Origin: Trichopria drosophilae | Lineage: Eukaryota; Arthropoda; Insecta; Hymenoptera; Diapriidae | Length of the DNA: 64,000 nt | Direction: 5' to 3' | NCBI GenBank assembly: GCA_030407085.1 | Contig: CM059586.1 | Coordinates: 15,952,001-16,016,000 of the forward strand | Shown: positions 1-11,066 of the stretch, in pieces | How positions within the stretch are numbered: the first letter of the stretch is position 1 | Layout: the number at the start of each line of letters is the position of its first letter | The notes under the pieces: generated by a model | The model's input: only the letters and a program-made list of their open reading frames with translations | What the model was told of the DNA's origin: nothing | The model's database searches: none | Translations under genes and position numbers: made by a program

Positions 1-1044
1 GCTCCATATGTCTCTTAACATGAGATAAATGAAGAGATCTAAATATGATAATAAACACAAAGGAAAAATACTCCTTTATTTGCAAATAATATCATATTTC
101 TTTATCGAGAAACAAAATTGATATAGAATTCGTTAAGGTGTAAGTCTGAAAGGTGCTTGCCTTACTCGAAGAATGCAATTTTACCCATCTGAAACAACAG
201 GTCACTTACGAAGCGCCTTTAGAACTTCAGAGATTGACTGGTAACACAACCCTATCTGACAGGTTGTCTACGTTAAGGGGCAATATACATTTATTAAATA
301 CATATTTTAAGCCAATTTTTCCATTTTGAGGTACACCCTTGATGAAAATTATAATTACAGATAAAATATTGTTGTAGGACGGAAATATTTTATTTTTAAA
401 GGATGGCCCTTCTAATGCATACGCGAACTTTCGATACAGAGGCCATTTAAAAAAATAGTATATAGAAATTTCTGGCACATATGATTTTTGTATCAGAATT
501 GCCACTTTGTCTAGATGTTATTTGGAAATGTTGGACGAAATCCAAAGTGGTATCAAATTAATGTTATAACAATAAAAGTGTTTAATGTTTAGATAAAAAT
601 AACAATTTTAACTAAAAATACAATTAGAAAATTCAAATCAATGCGCTCAAATATTCGCTTATTTATTAAAAATAAGAAATATTGCATTTAATTAAAACAA
701 AACATTTGTTTATGTTATCCGTTAATATTGTGCTTTCAACCGATATACAGAGTATTCAAGAATATGCTATATCTGAAATAAAAGACAAAAATAGCATTAA
801 AGGTTACTAAATTTTCGTATAAATAGTATTTTTCAATATTAACCCACTAAAAAGGCGATCTTATAAACTTTGCACACCTAAGTGTGCGCGAAATAGAACT
901 TTCCGAATAAGTTGAAAACAAAAGATTTAATTTACTAAAAGTACTAAGTGTACTGTAAAGTTACCCACATATTATATAATTATTATAAAATTTATATTCA
1001 CGCAAACAAAGCAGAATTCTGTATAATTGCTAAAAGTAAGAATA
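1..1044. other. AT-rich 5' flank or upstream intron, no gene recognised
   Basis: Nothing in this stretch can be assigned. It may be the promoter of the TINAG-like gene that follows. If the first exon called there is really an internal exon, this stretch would instead be an intron. A reading frame on the minus strand (227-505) encodes about 90 residues without any recognisable domain, and I do not regard it as a gene. Confidence 0.4.
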
Positions 1045-4000
1045 ATGTTTATTCCTATAACATTATTTGTGCTAATTCTATTTTTGTTAATAGGGTGCAA
1101 CCATCGAGGAAGGTACTATGAACAAGGACAAACTACAAAATACAATTGCAACGTATGGTAAATATCCATCATTTATCTAAAATTTAATTTTGCAAAAGTA
1201 CTGTATGAGATTTAAATATTTATATGTTTATAGTACAATGAATTCAATATTTGATTCATTCTCATCTAGGCCACAAAATAGTATATTATACAAAAAGTGC
1301 ATAAAGTTAGACTTACTACTATTTACACAGTTAGGAAAATGGCTCTTACCGGTATGAGTATTCCAATACCCCTTAAAAGAGAGTCTTTCATATATATAGG
1401 GACAAAAATTTTTCGTTCACAGGTTAAAAGATAACGATTTTTAAATTCTTATTATTGGCTTCAAGTTTTTATTGCTTAGTCTTTTATCTTATTATATTGA
1501 CACATTTTACAACATACATTTAATTTACATCCTGCAGGATGAAACATAGTTTTCCTATACACAACGTTTTCTACATTGCACACTAGAATGCCAATAGTTA
1601 CGATATAATCTAATCCCCTACCTAAGATGCAAAATGCAATTTTTTAATCCATTACATTTTATCATGTTCTAACGGGAATTAGGGTTTCAAGACTTGGGAC
1701 TCTTTTGTTAACTTCGCGCCCGTGGGCGAAAGAAACTGGGACAAAAAAAACAAAATTCGCCCTAGTCGTAAAAAAACAAAATATCATATCACCTTAGCGT
1801 CGTAATATATCATTAAGTGGAATAAGCCAACTTCACGAAATAATATTCATTAGCTAAACAGAAATTCCAAACATAATAATTAACAAAAAACATCGAAATC
1901 TACTATTTTTGTGGCAAGAAAATAGCTAGTTTCCCTAATAAAATACTATTACGTGCTGATTAAAAAACATTTAGAATTATTGGTACATATATGGTGCCTG
2001 AGATATATTAAGTTTATAATATTTTTCCTTTAGCACAGTCAAATAAAATATTGCTAATAATGATTGGAGAAAAAAACTGAAGAATCCACATAAATTCTTG
2101 AACTTGTGCAAGTATGTACATAATATACTTGAACTGCTCATATTTATTGTTGGTTATACTTACGGCGAAAGTTCTTCAGTCGAGGACATTCAACAAAGCT
2201 ACAGACCAATTCACCAATTCCATGTTTACATTTCAAATTCCCATTGGAAACGTACAATATATTTTACATCTTTACGAAGTGCTACTATATTTTCACATTC
2301 TTATTGTATCGACAAGCATAAAATAAAACAGTTAATTAAAACAAGAGTAAATAGATGCTAACCGTTACTATCTACATATTTGAAATAGAGACTGATACCT
2401 CCAGATAGTTCTCAGTACCATCTCAGATATTATTTCTTACTATTTCGACGTTTAGAATACCCTAATAATATGGAAGTATCACTGCCACCAATATCTCAGA
2501 TACTGACCATGATTAAATTAATGTTTAATATTAGCATGTCTGTTACCTCTTCTTACTATCTGGTTTTCTCTGCAAATAACGTTCCTACCATAAATTTTCT
2601 TATTTTTACAAAACAGCAAATGTTCAACGTTCAATAATAAAGTTGAAATGCTGTGCGAGGAAAATCGTTGCATGATCGAACAAGACATTCTTGATCGAGT
2701 CAACATCGTAGACAGATCAACTTGGAGAGCTCAAAATTACTCAGACTTTTGGGGGCAAACTCTCAGCGATGCAATCCTCTTAAAACTGGGAACTTTGGAT
2801 CCTGCCAAATCTGTATGCATTACTTATTACATGCACCTAACTTGAAAAAGAATAAAAATAAATTTCTGGTTTTTTAAGGTCTACAAAATGCATGTTGTGC
2901 ACAGACGTTATCATGCGTCGCGGCTGCCACGAGAATTCGATGCTCGATTACGATGGCCGAATGAAATTGCTAAAGTTCATGATCAGGGTTGGTGCGGTGC
3001 TTCATGGGCAATTTCTACGGTAGATGTAGCCTCTGATAGATTCGCCGTAAGAAGCAAAGGAGCTGAAACTGTAGATTTGAGTGCCCAACAATTGATTTCC
3101 TGCAACAGGAAAGGGCAACGAGGATGCAGAGGTGGATACATTCATAGGGCATGGTACTTCATCAGGAAGTTTGGGTAATGATTAACTTCACTTATTTATG
3201 TATCTAAATGTTTATTAATTTTAGTGTACAACATTCGTTATAATATACAATTATTTGCATAGCTTGGTAGAAGAAGACTGCTGTCCTTGGTTGGGTACCA
3301 ATCGGAGATGTGACGTTCCTAGAGGAGGCAAACTCTCTGACGTGGGTTGTCAAGAACGAAATTCATACGATCGCAAAAATCAAATGTACAGAGTCGGTCC
3401 TGCATACAGACTTGACAATGAAACTGACATCATGCACGACATCACTATTTCTGGTTCAGTACAAGGTATCACTTGCGACTCAACAATATTTCATGAAATA
3501 TACTTTTATAAAATCAATTACTAGTATGTTACTAACAATTACTAGAAGACTACTAATTGAAAGAGTAAATTTTCAGTAACTAATTCAATTAATTATTCAT
3601 TCCACTATTTTAATTAGTAATTTAATAATGGTCTACTAGTAGAATCAAATTATTTTTGTCTACCGTTTTAATGATCAATTTCATGTTAGTCTATTGATTG
3701 AATTAGTTACAAACAATTATGAAAGAGAAATTAAGTACTTAATATAACGATAACATTTTTTGTTTATAAATATTTATTATAAGCGTAATTAATAGTAATA
3801 AAATTATAACATTTTTATGAGAAATGTTGTTTTTACAAATTTAATTAATTTTTTATCAATGGTCGCTAGAAGAATCCGGTATCGCTTGTATATCGGTTTT
3901 GGCCATTGAACCTTATCGTATATAAGGTTGAATATTATATTTTTTCATCCTTGAAACGACGCATTCTGTCACCTGCTTCCTCAAGACGAGTTATACAATA

Positions 4001-5162
4001 TAAACAATAGAATAATTGTGTATGCTATATAGCCTTTGATCACTTAACGATCAAATGCAAGACGATTTTTAGGTTAGGAAAAGTAACTTGTCCATGTCAC
4101 ACGCTACTGCCGACACTTAACCGTTTTTGCTTCATGCTCAAAAGAGACTATAAAGACTATAACAGCTTTCGAAGAAATTTAATACATCGTTTTGTTCTAT
4201 TGATATATTTTTCGTCTCGAATGGAAGATAATCGGGAAAAATTTGGCATATTGCGCGCTAACATATTTAACGGAAACAAAATTTTAATAATAGGGCAATT
4301 GTTAGAATCAGAAATCGTAAAAAGTAATTTATTAAGATGACGTGTGTATCTGCTAACCTTCTAACAAATAAGATGTCGACTAAATGTAAAGGATTCTTAC
4401 AAAAAGGCGGGAATAGTAACTGGCCATCTACTGGCCTGTGGCCATTGCGCAAACCTGCACATTAGCATTTCAGAATGGCTTTTCACATAAAAGAAAGAGA
4501 TCTAATATAATAAAAAATTTGTCTAATCTTTGTTGACAATTTATAATACCTTTTAACATTTACTAATTTAAATAATAAAGCCAAATAACTAATAGAAATG
4601 GTAATAAACTGACAGAAACAACCTGAGTCATCAATTGACTATTAGAACGATTCTACTGATTGCAATTAGTGAGAAAAATAGCTATTAATTTCATTAATTC
4701 ACACAAATGCCAAAAAGCGACTAATCCATTAGTAAAACCTTGTTTAAATAGTTAAAATTTGACTATTACAAATTTCGTGATACTCATAACTCATTCTTTT
4801 CAGCTACAATGCGCGTATATCAAGATTTCTTTGCGTATGAGGAAGGAATTTACAAACATTCAAAGATTGCTGAAGCGTATCCCAGTGGTTATCACTCTGT
4901 TAGAATTATTGGTTGGGGAGAAGAAATTTCACCGATCACACGGCAGCCAATAAAATATTGGGTAAGGATTTTCCAGTCCTGTTAAAAGTTTCTGAAGTAA
5001 TTTGTTGTGTATCTATGACAATTGATAATATTTTGCTTTCAGCGAGTGGTTAATTCGTGGGGAGAGGATTGGGGAGAACGTGGACTTTTTAGAATTGAGC
5101 GAGGTACAAATGAGTGCGAAATTGAAAGTTTTGTCGTAGCAGTCTGGCCAAGAACCATCTGA
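1045..5162 (+). CDS. TINAG-like (Swim-type) secreted protein, inactive papain-family (C1) fold
   Basis: Six exons: 1045-1157, 2617-2812, 2879-3174, 3263-3465, 4804-4961, 5043-5162. They total 1086 nt (361 aa plus stop), all junctions are GT-AG and phases agree. An N-terminal Cys-rich part ([12 protein letters not shown], then CKCSTF and ENRC) is followed by the family linker [11 protein letters not shown] and a cathepsin B-like domain. The active-site block reads [12 protein letters not shown], where papain enzymes have QGxCGSCWAF, so the nucleophilic Cys is Ser. The His ([11 protein letters not shown]) and Asn (VNSWGEDWG) remain. This Cys-to-Ser change is characteristic of TINAG/TINAGL proteins, which are matrix or secreted proteins rather than proteases; the Drosophila relative Swim is known as a Wingless-binding factor. 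The first exon is the weak point: its hydrophobic start ([17 protein letters not shown]) could be a signal peptide or a polypyrimidine tract before an acceptor at 1092-1093. The somatomedin-B-like segment usual upstream was not found. Confidence 0.88.
3466..4803 (+). other. Intron 4 of the TINAG-like gene
   Basis: This is the longest intron of the gene after intron 1. It lies between an exon ending in the codons for SVQ and an exon resuming with [10 protein letters not shown]. It is AT-rich, with runs of ACTAGT/AATTAAT-like words, and I see no exon or known element inside it. Confidence 0.6.
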
Positions 5163-6786
5163 TGATCACCATCGTCGAAACCGTAGAAAAGTTTTTCCGA
5201 AAACTCTCACATTGCGCATTTATTTGTCTCATGGATTCTCACAAATCCTCGCCGATATGTTGACAAAAAAAACATGAACAAATCGAATAGACCTCCAAGT
5301 ACGTTTCGTGCGTTGCTGGTAATGTTCAAAGTGCTGTAAAATTGTTTTAATGAATCGTCTTGTATTGTACAACGTAGCGAATATCAGACCGAAACAGTTT
5401 TTTAATATAAAATGTTACGCTTCTTTATATGATGCATCACAAAAATTGTTTATATCGCAATTTTCGATATAATACATGTACAGTAGTTTCACATATTTCT
5501 GTCTTATAGTTTGTCTTTTGTGTATTCAATCTACTCTGCTAATAGTAGATCTGTTGGTTAATATAAAATTATGTTGCACATATAAACAGTGAAACATCTG
5601 TTGCTAAAAACTGCTTCGAACAATAATTTAAGAAAGGTTTTAATACATACAGTAAGGTGGATGTACCAAACTGAACCGAAGCCACTTTGTAACTTATCCA
5701 TTGTATAAGTATCGAATGATGTTTGATAATCAGTTACACGCCGTTGTGTGACTCCGAAACGTTCATCTTAAGTTCCTCTTTTATCAGTTTAAAATGCAGT
5801 ATGAAATTAGTATTCACGTTAATAGCTTTTTACATACACCCATCACTTCCAAAAGTTTCATGAAAACACAGTATGACTTACAACACATGTTTTGAAAAAA
5901 GAGGAACGACTGTACTTAAAATCGTAGCTAAGAACCTATTTATTTTAGGTAAAAATAGTCAAACATCATAACAGATAAACGAACATTTCTTTACGCTTAA
6001 TTATTTATGTAACAAATACAATATACTAGATTATCGAATCCGTCGAAATATTTATTAATGTATTACGCAAATGTAGATTTTCAATGTAAAGTTTATTTTT
6101 AACAATGACGAATGCACAAAATGTATATTTTAACATTGCGAATGATTTTTCATTATTGTATAATCCTGCCAAATACAAAAGTATCATTTACGTAACGACT
6201 ACCTGAGCAGTAGCGAAGCAGGTGTTGTTGCATAAATGTATATTAGTGCCTAAATGGAATTTGATGCGTTTTGAATAAATAAAACAACGTCAATTAACAT
6301 GTAATTAACTTCTTAACTTGGAATTGCATATGTATAGTAAAGTAGGAAGTCCCTTGCCATATCCTATGTACAATGTGTAATTCCGTGTCGAGAAACAAAT
6401 ATTTTCATTACGTGAATCCATACTTTGAAACTATTTATATGTATTTAAATGTCAATTACGCTTAATTGTTATTTACATACAATTATTATGTATAAGAGTA
6501 AAGTAAATAACATAATACTATTCCTGTATTGTTCATATCCCATCCTCTTTTTTATACATTTATATAAGATATGGGTAAATCTACAGAACTTTTAACTTTA
6601 CGCTTTAAGAAAAAAAATGATTTTTTTTCGGTGGCACACATTTAAAATCAACCTGAGGCCACTCTTAAACATATAAAATGTAGAAAAAACGACACGTTAC
6701 GATTTTTAAAGGATTGTTCCAGCGCAGTCAGGTAAAACGAGACCTAAAATTATATCTTCGAACCATATTTCTGTACGCGGAAAACA

Positions 6787-6960
6787 TATGAAATTTGTTA
6801 CTCGGGGTTTTTTAAGTTACTGGTCACGAATCCGTCAACAGACATTCAGAATTCAAGATGGCGAATTCAATATGGAAGACCGAATTTGTAAGAAGTTACT
6901 CACACAAGCTCAAATTGGGTATTCGGGGGTTTTCTTTCTTTTTGCTTTTAGGTTCATAAT
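6787..6960. repeat. Member of dispersed 'AATCAGCGACCCC' repeat family
   Basis: It carries the words GATGGCGAATTCAATATGG and GGGTATTCGGGGGTTTTC that recur around 8830-9045, 24290-24740, 45790-45905 and inside the intron element at 20549-21467. The units look like degenerate blocks of roughly 100-150 bp. No coding capacity is evident. Confidence 0.5.
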
Positions 6961-8829
6961 ATACAAATTTTAGCAGCAAACATTTATTTAAGTCGATTTA
7001 AGGCATTACAATCCCGGCAATCCTGAAAAAAAATTTTAAATAGGCATGACGTAAGTTGTCATTAGTACCACATTTATTCATTTTTAACCAGAAAAGATGA
7101 AGCAAGGGAGATGAAAGACAAAGTTACCCAAAGTTACATTTTCATTATTTCTGGAGCAAAGCTATAGCGAATCTCGACCGATGAGCTACCACGAATACAC
7201 AGTTTCAGCTGATTCAAGCAACTTTTTAAGAATTTGGTCCGCTATATTGTATCTACCATCTTCAATTTTTAATATTTGTCAACGTATTTATGATCAGTTA
7301 CCAATAAAACCAACGCGTAACAAATTTCAGCATTTTTCCGTGTAAAGAAAGGAGTTTGTGTTAAAGAGACAATTTCATGTTTTGTTTTACCCCTGAACAT
7401 CGTATTGTATTTCTGGAACAAGTTCAGAGTATTATTATGACACCTAAAACAATAAATTACGCCAATAATCGAGGCATTTAATTGTGTACAGTTCGTGTGT
7501 ATGACAAAAGTGTCATTTTTCAACAACAGTTACGCACGAAGGATGTAGGTTGTAATAGGCACAGAACTGAGATGAGACAAGGCACACCTTATTCCTTGGA
7601 ATACGTCACTTATTATATCATCAATTAAAAATTTCCAAAGTATGGAGTCATAATATTGTTTATTCCAAAAGTTATTGTTAGAAATTAACGAAAATTTCAT
7701 TTTCCATAAATGTTCTGCACGCGACTTTGGACGCATGTCATTCTTAGTAAGCGATAGGCACACTTATTTTTCAAGTATCTTTGGCTTTTATAAAGTGCCA
7801 TTAATCAACGACATGATTTTCAAATGAAAAGAATACACGTTCCAAAAGTTACAGAACAAAATATTTAAAAAAATACGATTTGCACGCAGCAGTTTATTCA
7901 AATTTTATGAGCTTTCGTGTTTCCTTTGGTTTTTTAATCAGCTATCATGCAAAACAAATAACTGTACCTTGAAAAGCATATCCTTTTTAGTAAATAGTAA
8001 TGTTTTATAAATATTTCAGCGTGAAATTTGATTACATCATTCCAGTGATAAATCCATGTCAATACAATACTCTTGCGAAACTACAACAATTTCATTATGA
8101 ATATATTAACAAATTTGTTATCTTGCATTTTGGTTACGAGACCATGTTAAAGACTAAGTTTCCAACAAGACAATAGCAAGAACCGCTATACGGAAACCAA
8201 AGCTGGATTACAAGACCAAGATCTCGGATGCAAGACCAAGTCCAAGACCACGATCTTCTAGTGCTAGTCCTGGTGGTGTTTTTAACATCACTAGCTCAAT
8301 CCCTTATAGACGCTGATTCCGAACAGGACTTTGCTGTTCTAAGCTCATATTATTCTGTACCATTGCTTACTTTCTGTCTTCTTTTTATTTGTGATTCTCC
8401 CCTTTTTTTCAATCTATCTTCAGATTTCTTAATTTTTTCACCCTGCTAACAACGAAGTATTTGTCAACGTATATTTGATAAATCGACAATATCGTACTTT
8501 TGTTATGGCTGTAGAACAAAAGAACAAGCATAAAAAATTCAATTTTGACGTTGCATTTAACCTTACTTTTTAATGTTTACAAAACATTTGTTCTAGTATC
8601 ATATAAAACAAGAATCGAAATTAATAGTTGAACTGAGAGTGAGATATAATTACCATTCCGTTAAAATCATGAATTTCATATTTCCGAACAACCAGAAAGT
8701 GATTTCAGGAAAGCTTCAACGAGATAATTTTTAGACATTTAACATCAATATCATATCATTTGTTCGTGTGAAATTTATCATTATAAGATTCCAAGCTTGC
8801 AAAGAAAAGAGTAATGTTTAGTCCGCTAT

Positions 8830-9045
8830 ATTGGTTTCGCCATTTATAATTTCGAAAATCTGAGAACGGATTCGTAATCAGCAACCGGAAAACCTCCAGT
8901 AACAAAAATCAAATTAAACAGGCAACGTTTCGGATTTTGTTGATTCCGTCATATTGGATCCGCCATATTGAATCCGCCATTTTGAATTTCGAAAAGCTGA
9001 TCACTCATTTGAAATCAGCGACTCCTAAAACCCCAGAGTTTTTTT
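8830..9045. repeat. Member of dispersed 'AATCAGCGACCCC' repeat family
   Basis: It contains 'ATTCGTAATCAGCAACCGG', then 'CCGCCATATTGAATCCGCC' and a second 'GAAATCAGCGACTCC'. These are two adjacent degenerate units of the same family seen at 24290-24740. Confidence 0.55.
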
Positions 9046-9966
9046 TATTTATAATTATACCTATACCATAAAAATATATGTTTAAAAAATTTATATGTCT
9101 TGCATATTTACAGTAACATATTTTTTAATGTTTTGATTAATTGTGAAATTAAGGATAAATCAATATTTTACGCAACTGCGGAAAAAGGCTTCGGAGATCA
9201 CAAATTGGTATAGTATTGGATGTTATAAAATAATGAAACGATGAAATAAAAAATCCTTATAACACCTTTTTTGGACCTATGCCTACCTCAGTTATTTGAT
9301 AGTAAAATATTTTAAAAACTATTAATACATTTCTATTGTCATAAATATGAAGCTTCGGAGATCACCCTGAATTTTTACTCTCGAAGAAAGACAATCTTTA
9401 AATAATTATATAAATTACAACAAAATATTTTCACGAAATCCACTCTATATAATGTCAATAACATAGTTTAAAGTTATTTTTAATGCATTACAAATATTTA
9501 TTTATATCTGTTCACAGACTTTTCAAAAAATCCTACATAATAACTATTCAGCAAAATTATTCAAAATATGTATGAAATAAATATGGATTAGAGAAGGGCG
9601 TATACGAAATTCAGCGAACTGATTACAAACCTAACCTATGTTGTTTACGTTTCAATGTTGTTATTCTTTTCATTTCCTGCGGTTCTTGGACAAATTGTAC
9701 CTTGCTATTAAATTAGAAAGCAACAATCAGTATCCGTGCACTCTCTAACCCGACGACACCCCGAAAACGTAGGGTCAAAAACCCGATCGTCTCTTTTTCA
9801 CATCTCAGTTCCACTTTTTCATTTATCCAGCATTTAAATGGACTAAATCGTCACGTTATATCGATATTATAATATTCGAATTACAAACAATTTTATCCAG
9901 ATCGTCACCATTTGGAAAGGCCTTCACATAATTTACCTAAACAGGAAACCTTCCTTTTGAGAGCTA

Positions 9967-10027
9967 CCCCCATTCGGGGGTGCAATGGCGTAGGAAAAAC
10001 CACCTGTGTGGGGAAAAAACCTACGCC
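9967..10027. repeat. Pair of short GC-rich inverted repeats
   Basis: CCCCCATTCGGGGG at 9967-9980 is followed by GGCGTAGG (9987-9994) and its complement CCTACGCC (10020-10027), with GGAAAAACCACC and GGGGAAAAAACC between them. In an AT-rich background this is a compact hairpin-forming cluster of unknown origin. Confidence 0.4.
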
Positions 10028-10948
10028 GGGTACCGCAGTCTATAAAACATCGATTATGTTCTCAGCACTATTTAACGGAAAAAACACAATTTTTACACTG
10101 TAAATAATTTTAAATATTAGTTATATGAAACTGGTAAAATACTTAACCATGTGTCATATAGCAAAGTTAAGATAAAAATCTCAATTTTAAGATATGTCAG
10201 GTTCGAAATAAAAAGTTAAACATGGTTGTCCTCGCAATGGCGTCTGAAATGAAATTTTGTTTGAAAATGTTCCGTATACTCTAGCTCAAAAACTATGAGC
10301 ATCTTTCAAAAAAAACTACGAATAAAAAGTTCTTAGAATTCATAAGAGAATTTGTCATATTTTCCTGGTGATTTTGTTGCGAACAAATTTTAATTTTTGG
10401 AAATATAAGAAAATTATGTATTTTTTCAAGAAATAGTGTACAACTTTTAAAGCGTCGATTTTAAACAAATTCTGGGTCCAAATTCTGAAAAATGTGAAAT
10501 TTTACAAAGGATACGATCTGTGCAATATTTTTTTGGTACACACAGTATGAGAAAAAACTGAATTAAAATTTAACGAAAATTGACAACATTTGGGACAGTT
10601 GTAGCGTTTATTTTTGAAGTATGATTATTAACAAATTAGCTAATAAAAATCTAAAATTTTTAAAAGTGTACTGTTAAATCAATAAAACATAAAATATTAT
10701 AAAAACATCTACTAAAAAATTGTCCACATTTATTAATAAAGCTCCCGTGATTATTTTTTCAAATGAACATTAATTTCTAATTCAAAATTTGATTTGGGAA
10801 TTACTTACTACTAACTGAACAAAGTTTATTGGTAATTTCTACGAAACATTTTTTTTTGTAAACATTCGTCGAAAATGTAAAAACTATCGCCATCCCAAAA
10901 CATCGTTTTGGATACCATGTCCCGAGTTCTAATGCTTTCATTTTATAG

Positions 10949-11066
10949 GATAACGACCACATCACGTTTAGAAAACCAGTTCTCGTCCGATCACTGAAGT
11001 TAAACAACGTTGAGCGCGGTCAGTACTTGGATGGGTGACCGCTTGGGAACACCGCGTGTTGTTATC
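10949..11066 (+). rRNA. 5S rRNA-like sequence (diverged copy)
   Basis: The 118-nt stretch matches animal 5S rRNA from end to end. The middle carries the highly conserved TCTCGTCCGATCAC, AAGTTAAACAACG (box A), GATGGGTGACCGCTTGGGAA and CACCGCGTGTTGTT blocks (box C region). The terminal strands GATAAC and GTTATC pair perfectly, where animal 5S normally has a GCCAAC/GTTGGC-type helix. A T-run starting at 11067 fits a Pol III terminator. It is a single isolated copy rather than part of a tandem 5S cluster, so it may be a dispersed functional gene, a retroposed pseudogene or the head of a 5S-derived SINE; no SINE tail is evident. The identity as 5S-derived is sure, function is not. Confidence 0.82.

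Larger units (their letters stand above)
5163..10948. other. Intergenic, repeat-containing; no protein gene recognised
   Basis: This holds the 3' UTR of the TINAG-like gene (a possible AATAAA lies near 6276) and non-coding AT-rich DNA. Two stretches (about 6787-6960 and 8830-9045) belong to a dispersed family recognisable by 'ATGGCGGATTCAATATGG'-like and 'AATCAGCGAC' words. The plus-strand reading frame at 8228-8449 is built on a low-complexity 'CAAGACCAAG' stretch and looks non-coding. At 9967-10027 two small GC-rich inverted repeats stand out. Confidence 0.5.

Noticed and set aside
227..505. Minus-strand frame of about 92 codons
   Set aside because: No domain, signal peptide or splice context; composition resembles the AT-rich background.
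8228..8449. Plus-strand frame with a leucine/valine-rich start
   Set aside because: It begins in low-complexity CAAGACCAAG repeats, and the apparent hydrophobic segment follows from the same repeats; no homologue recognised.
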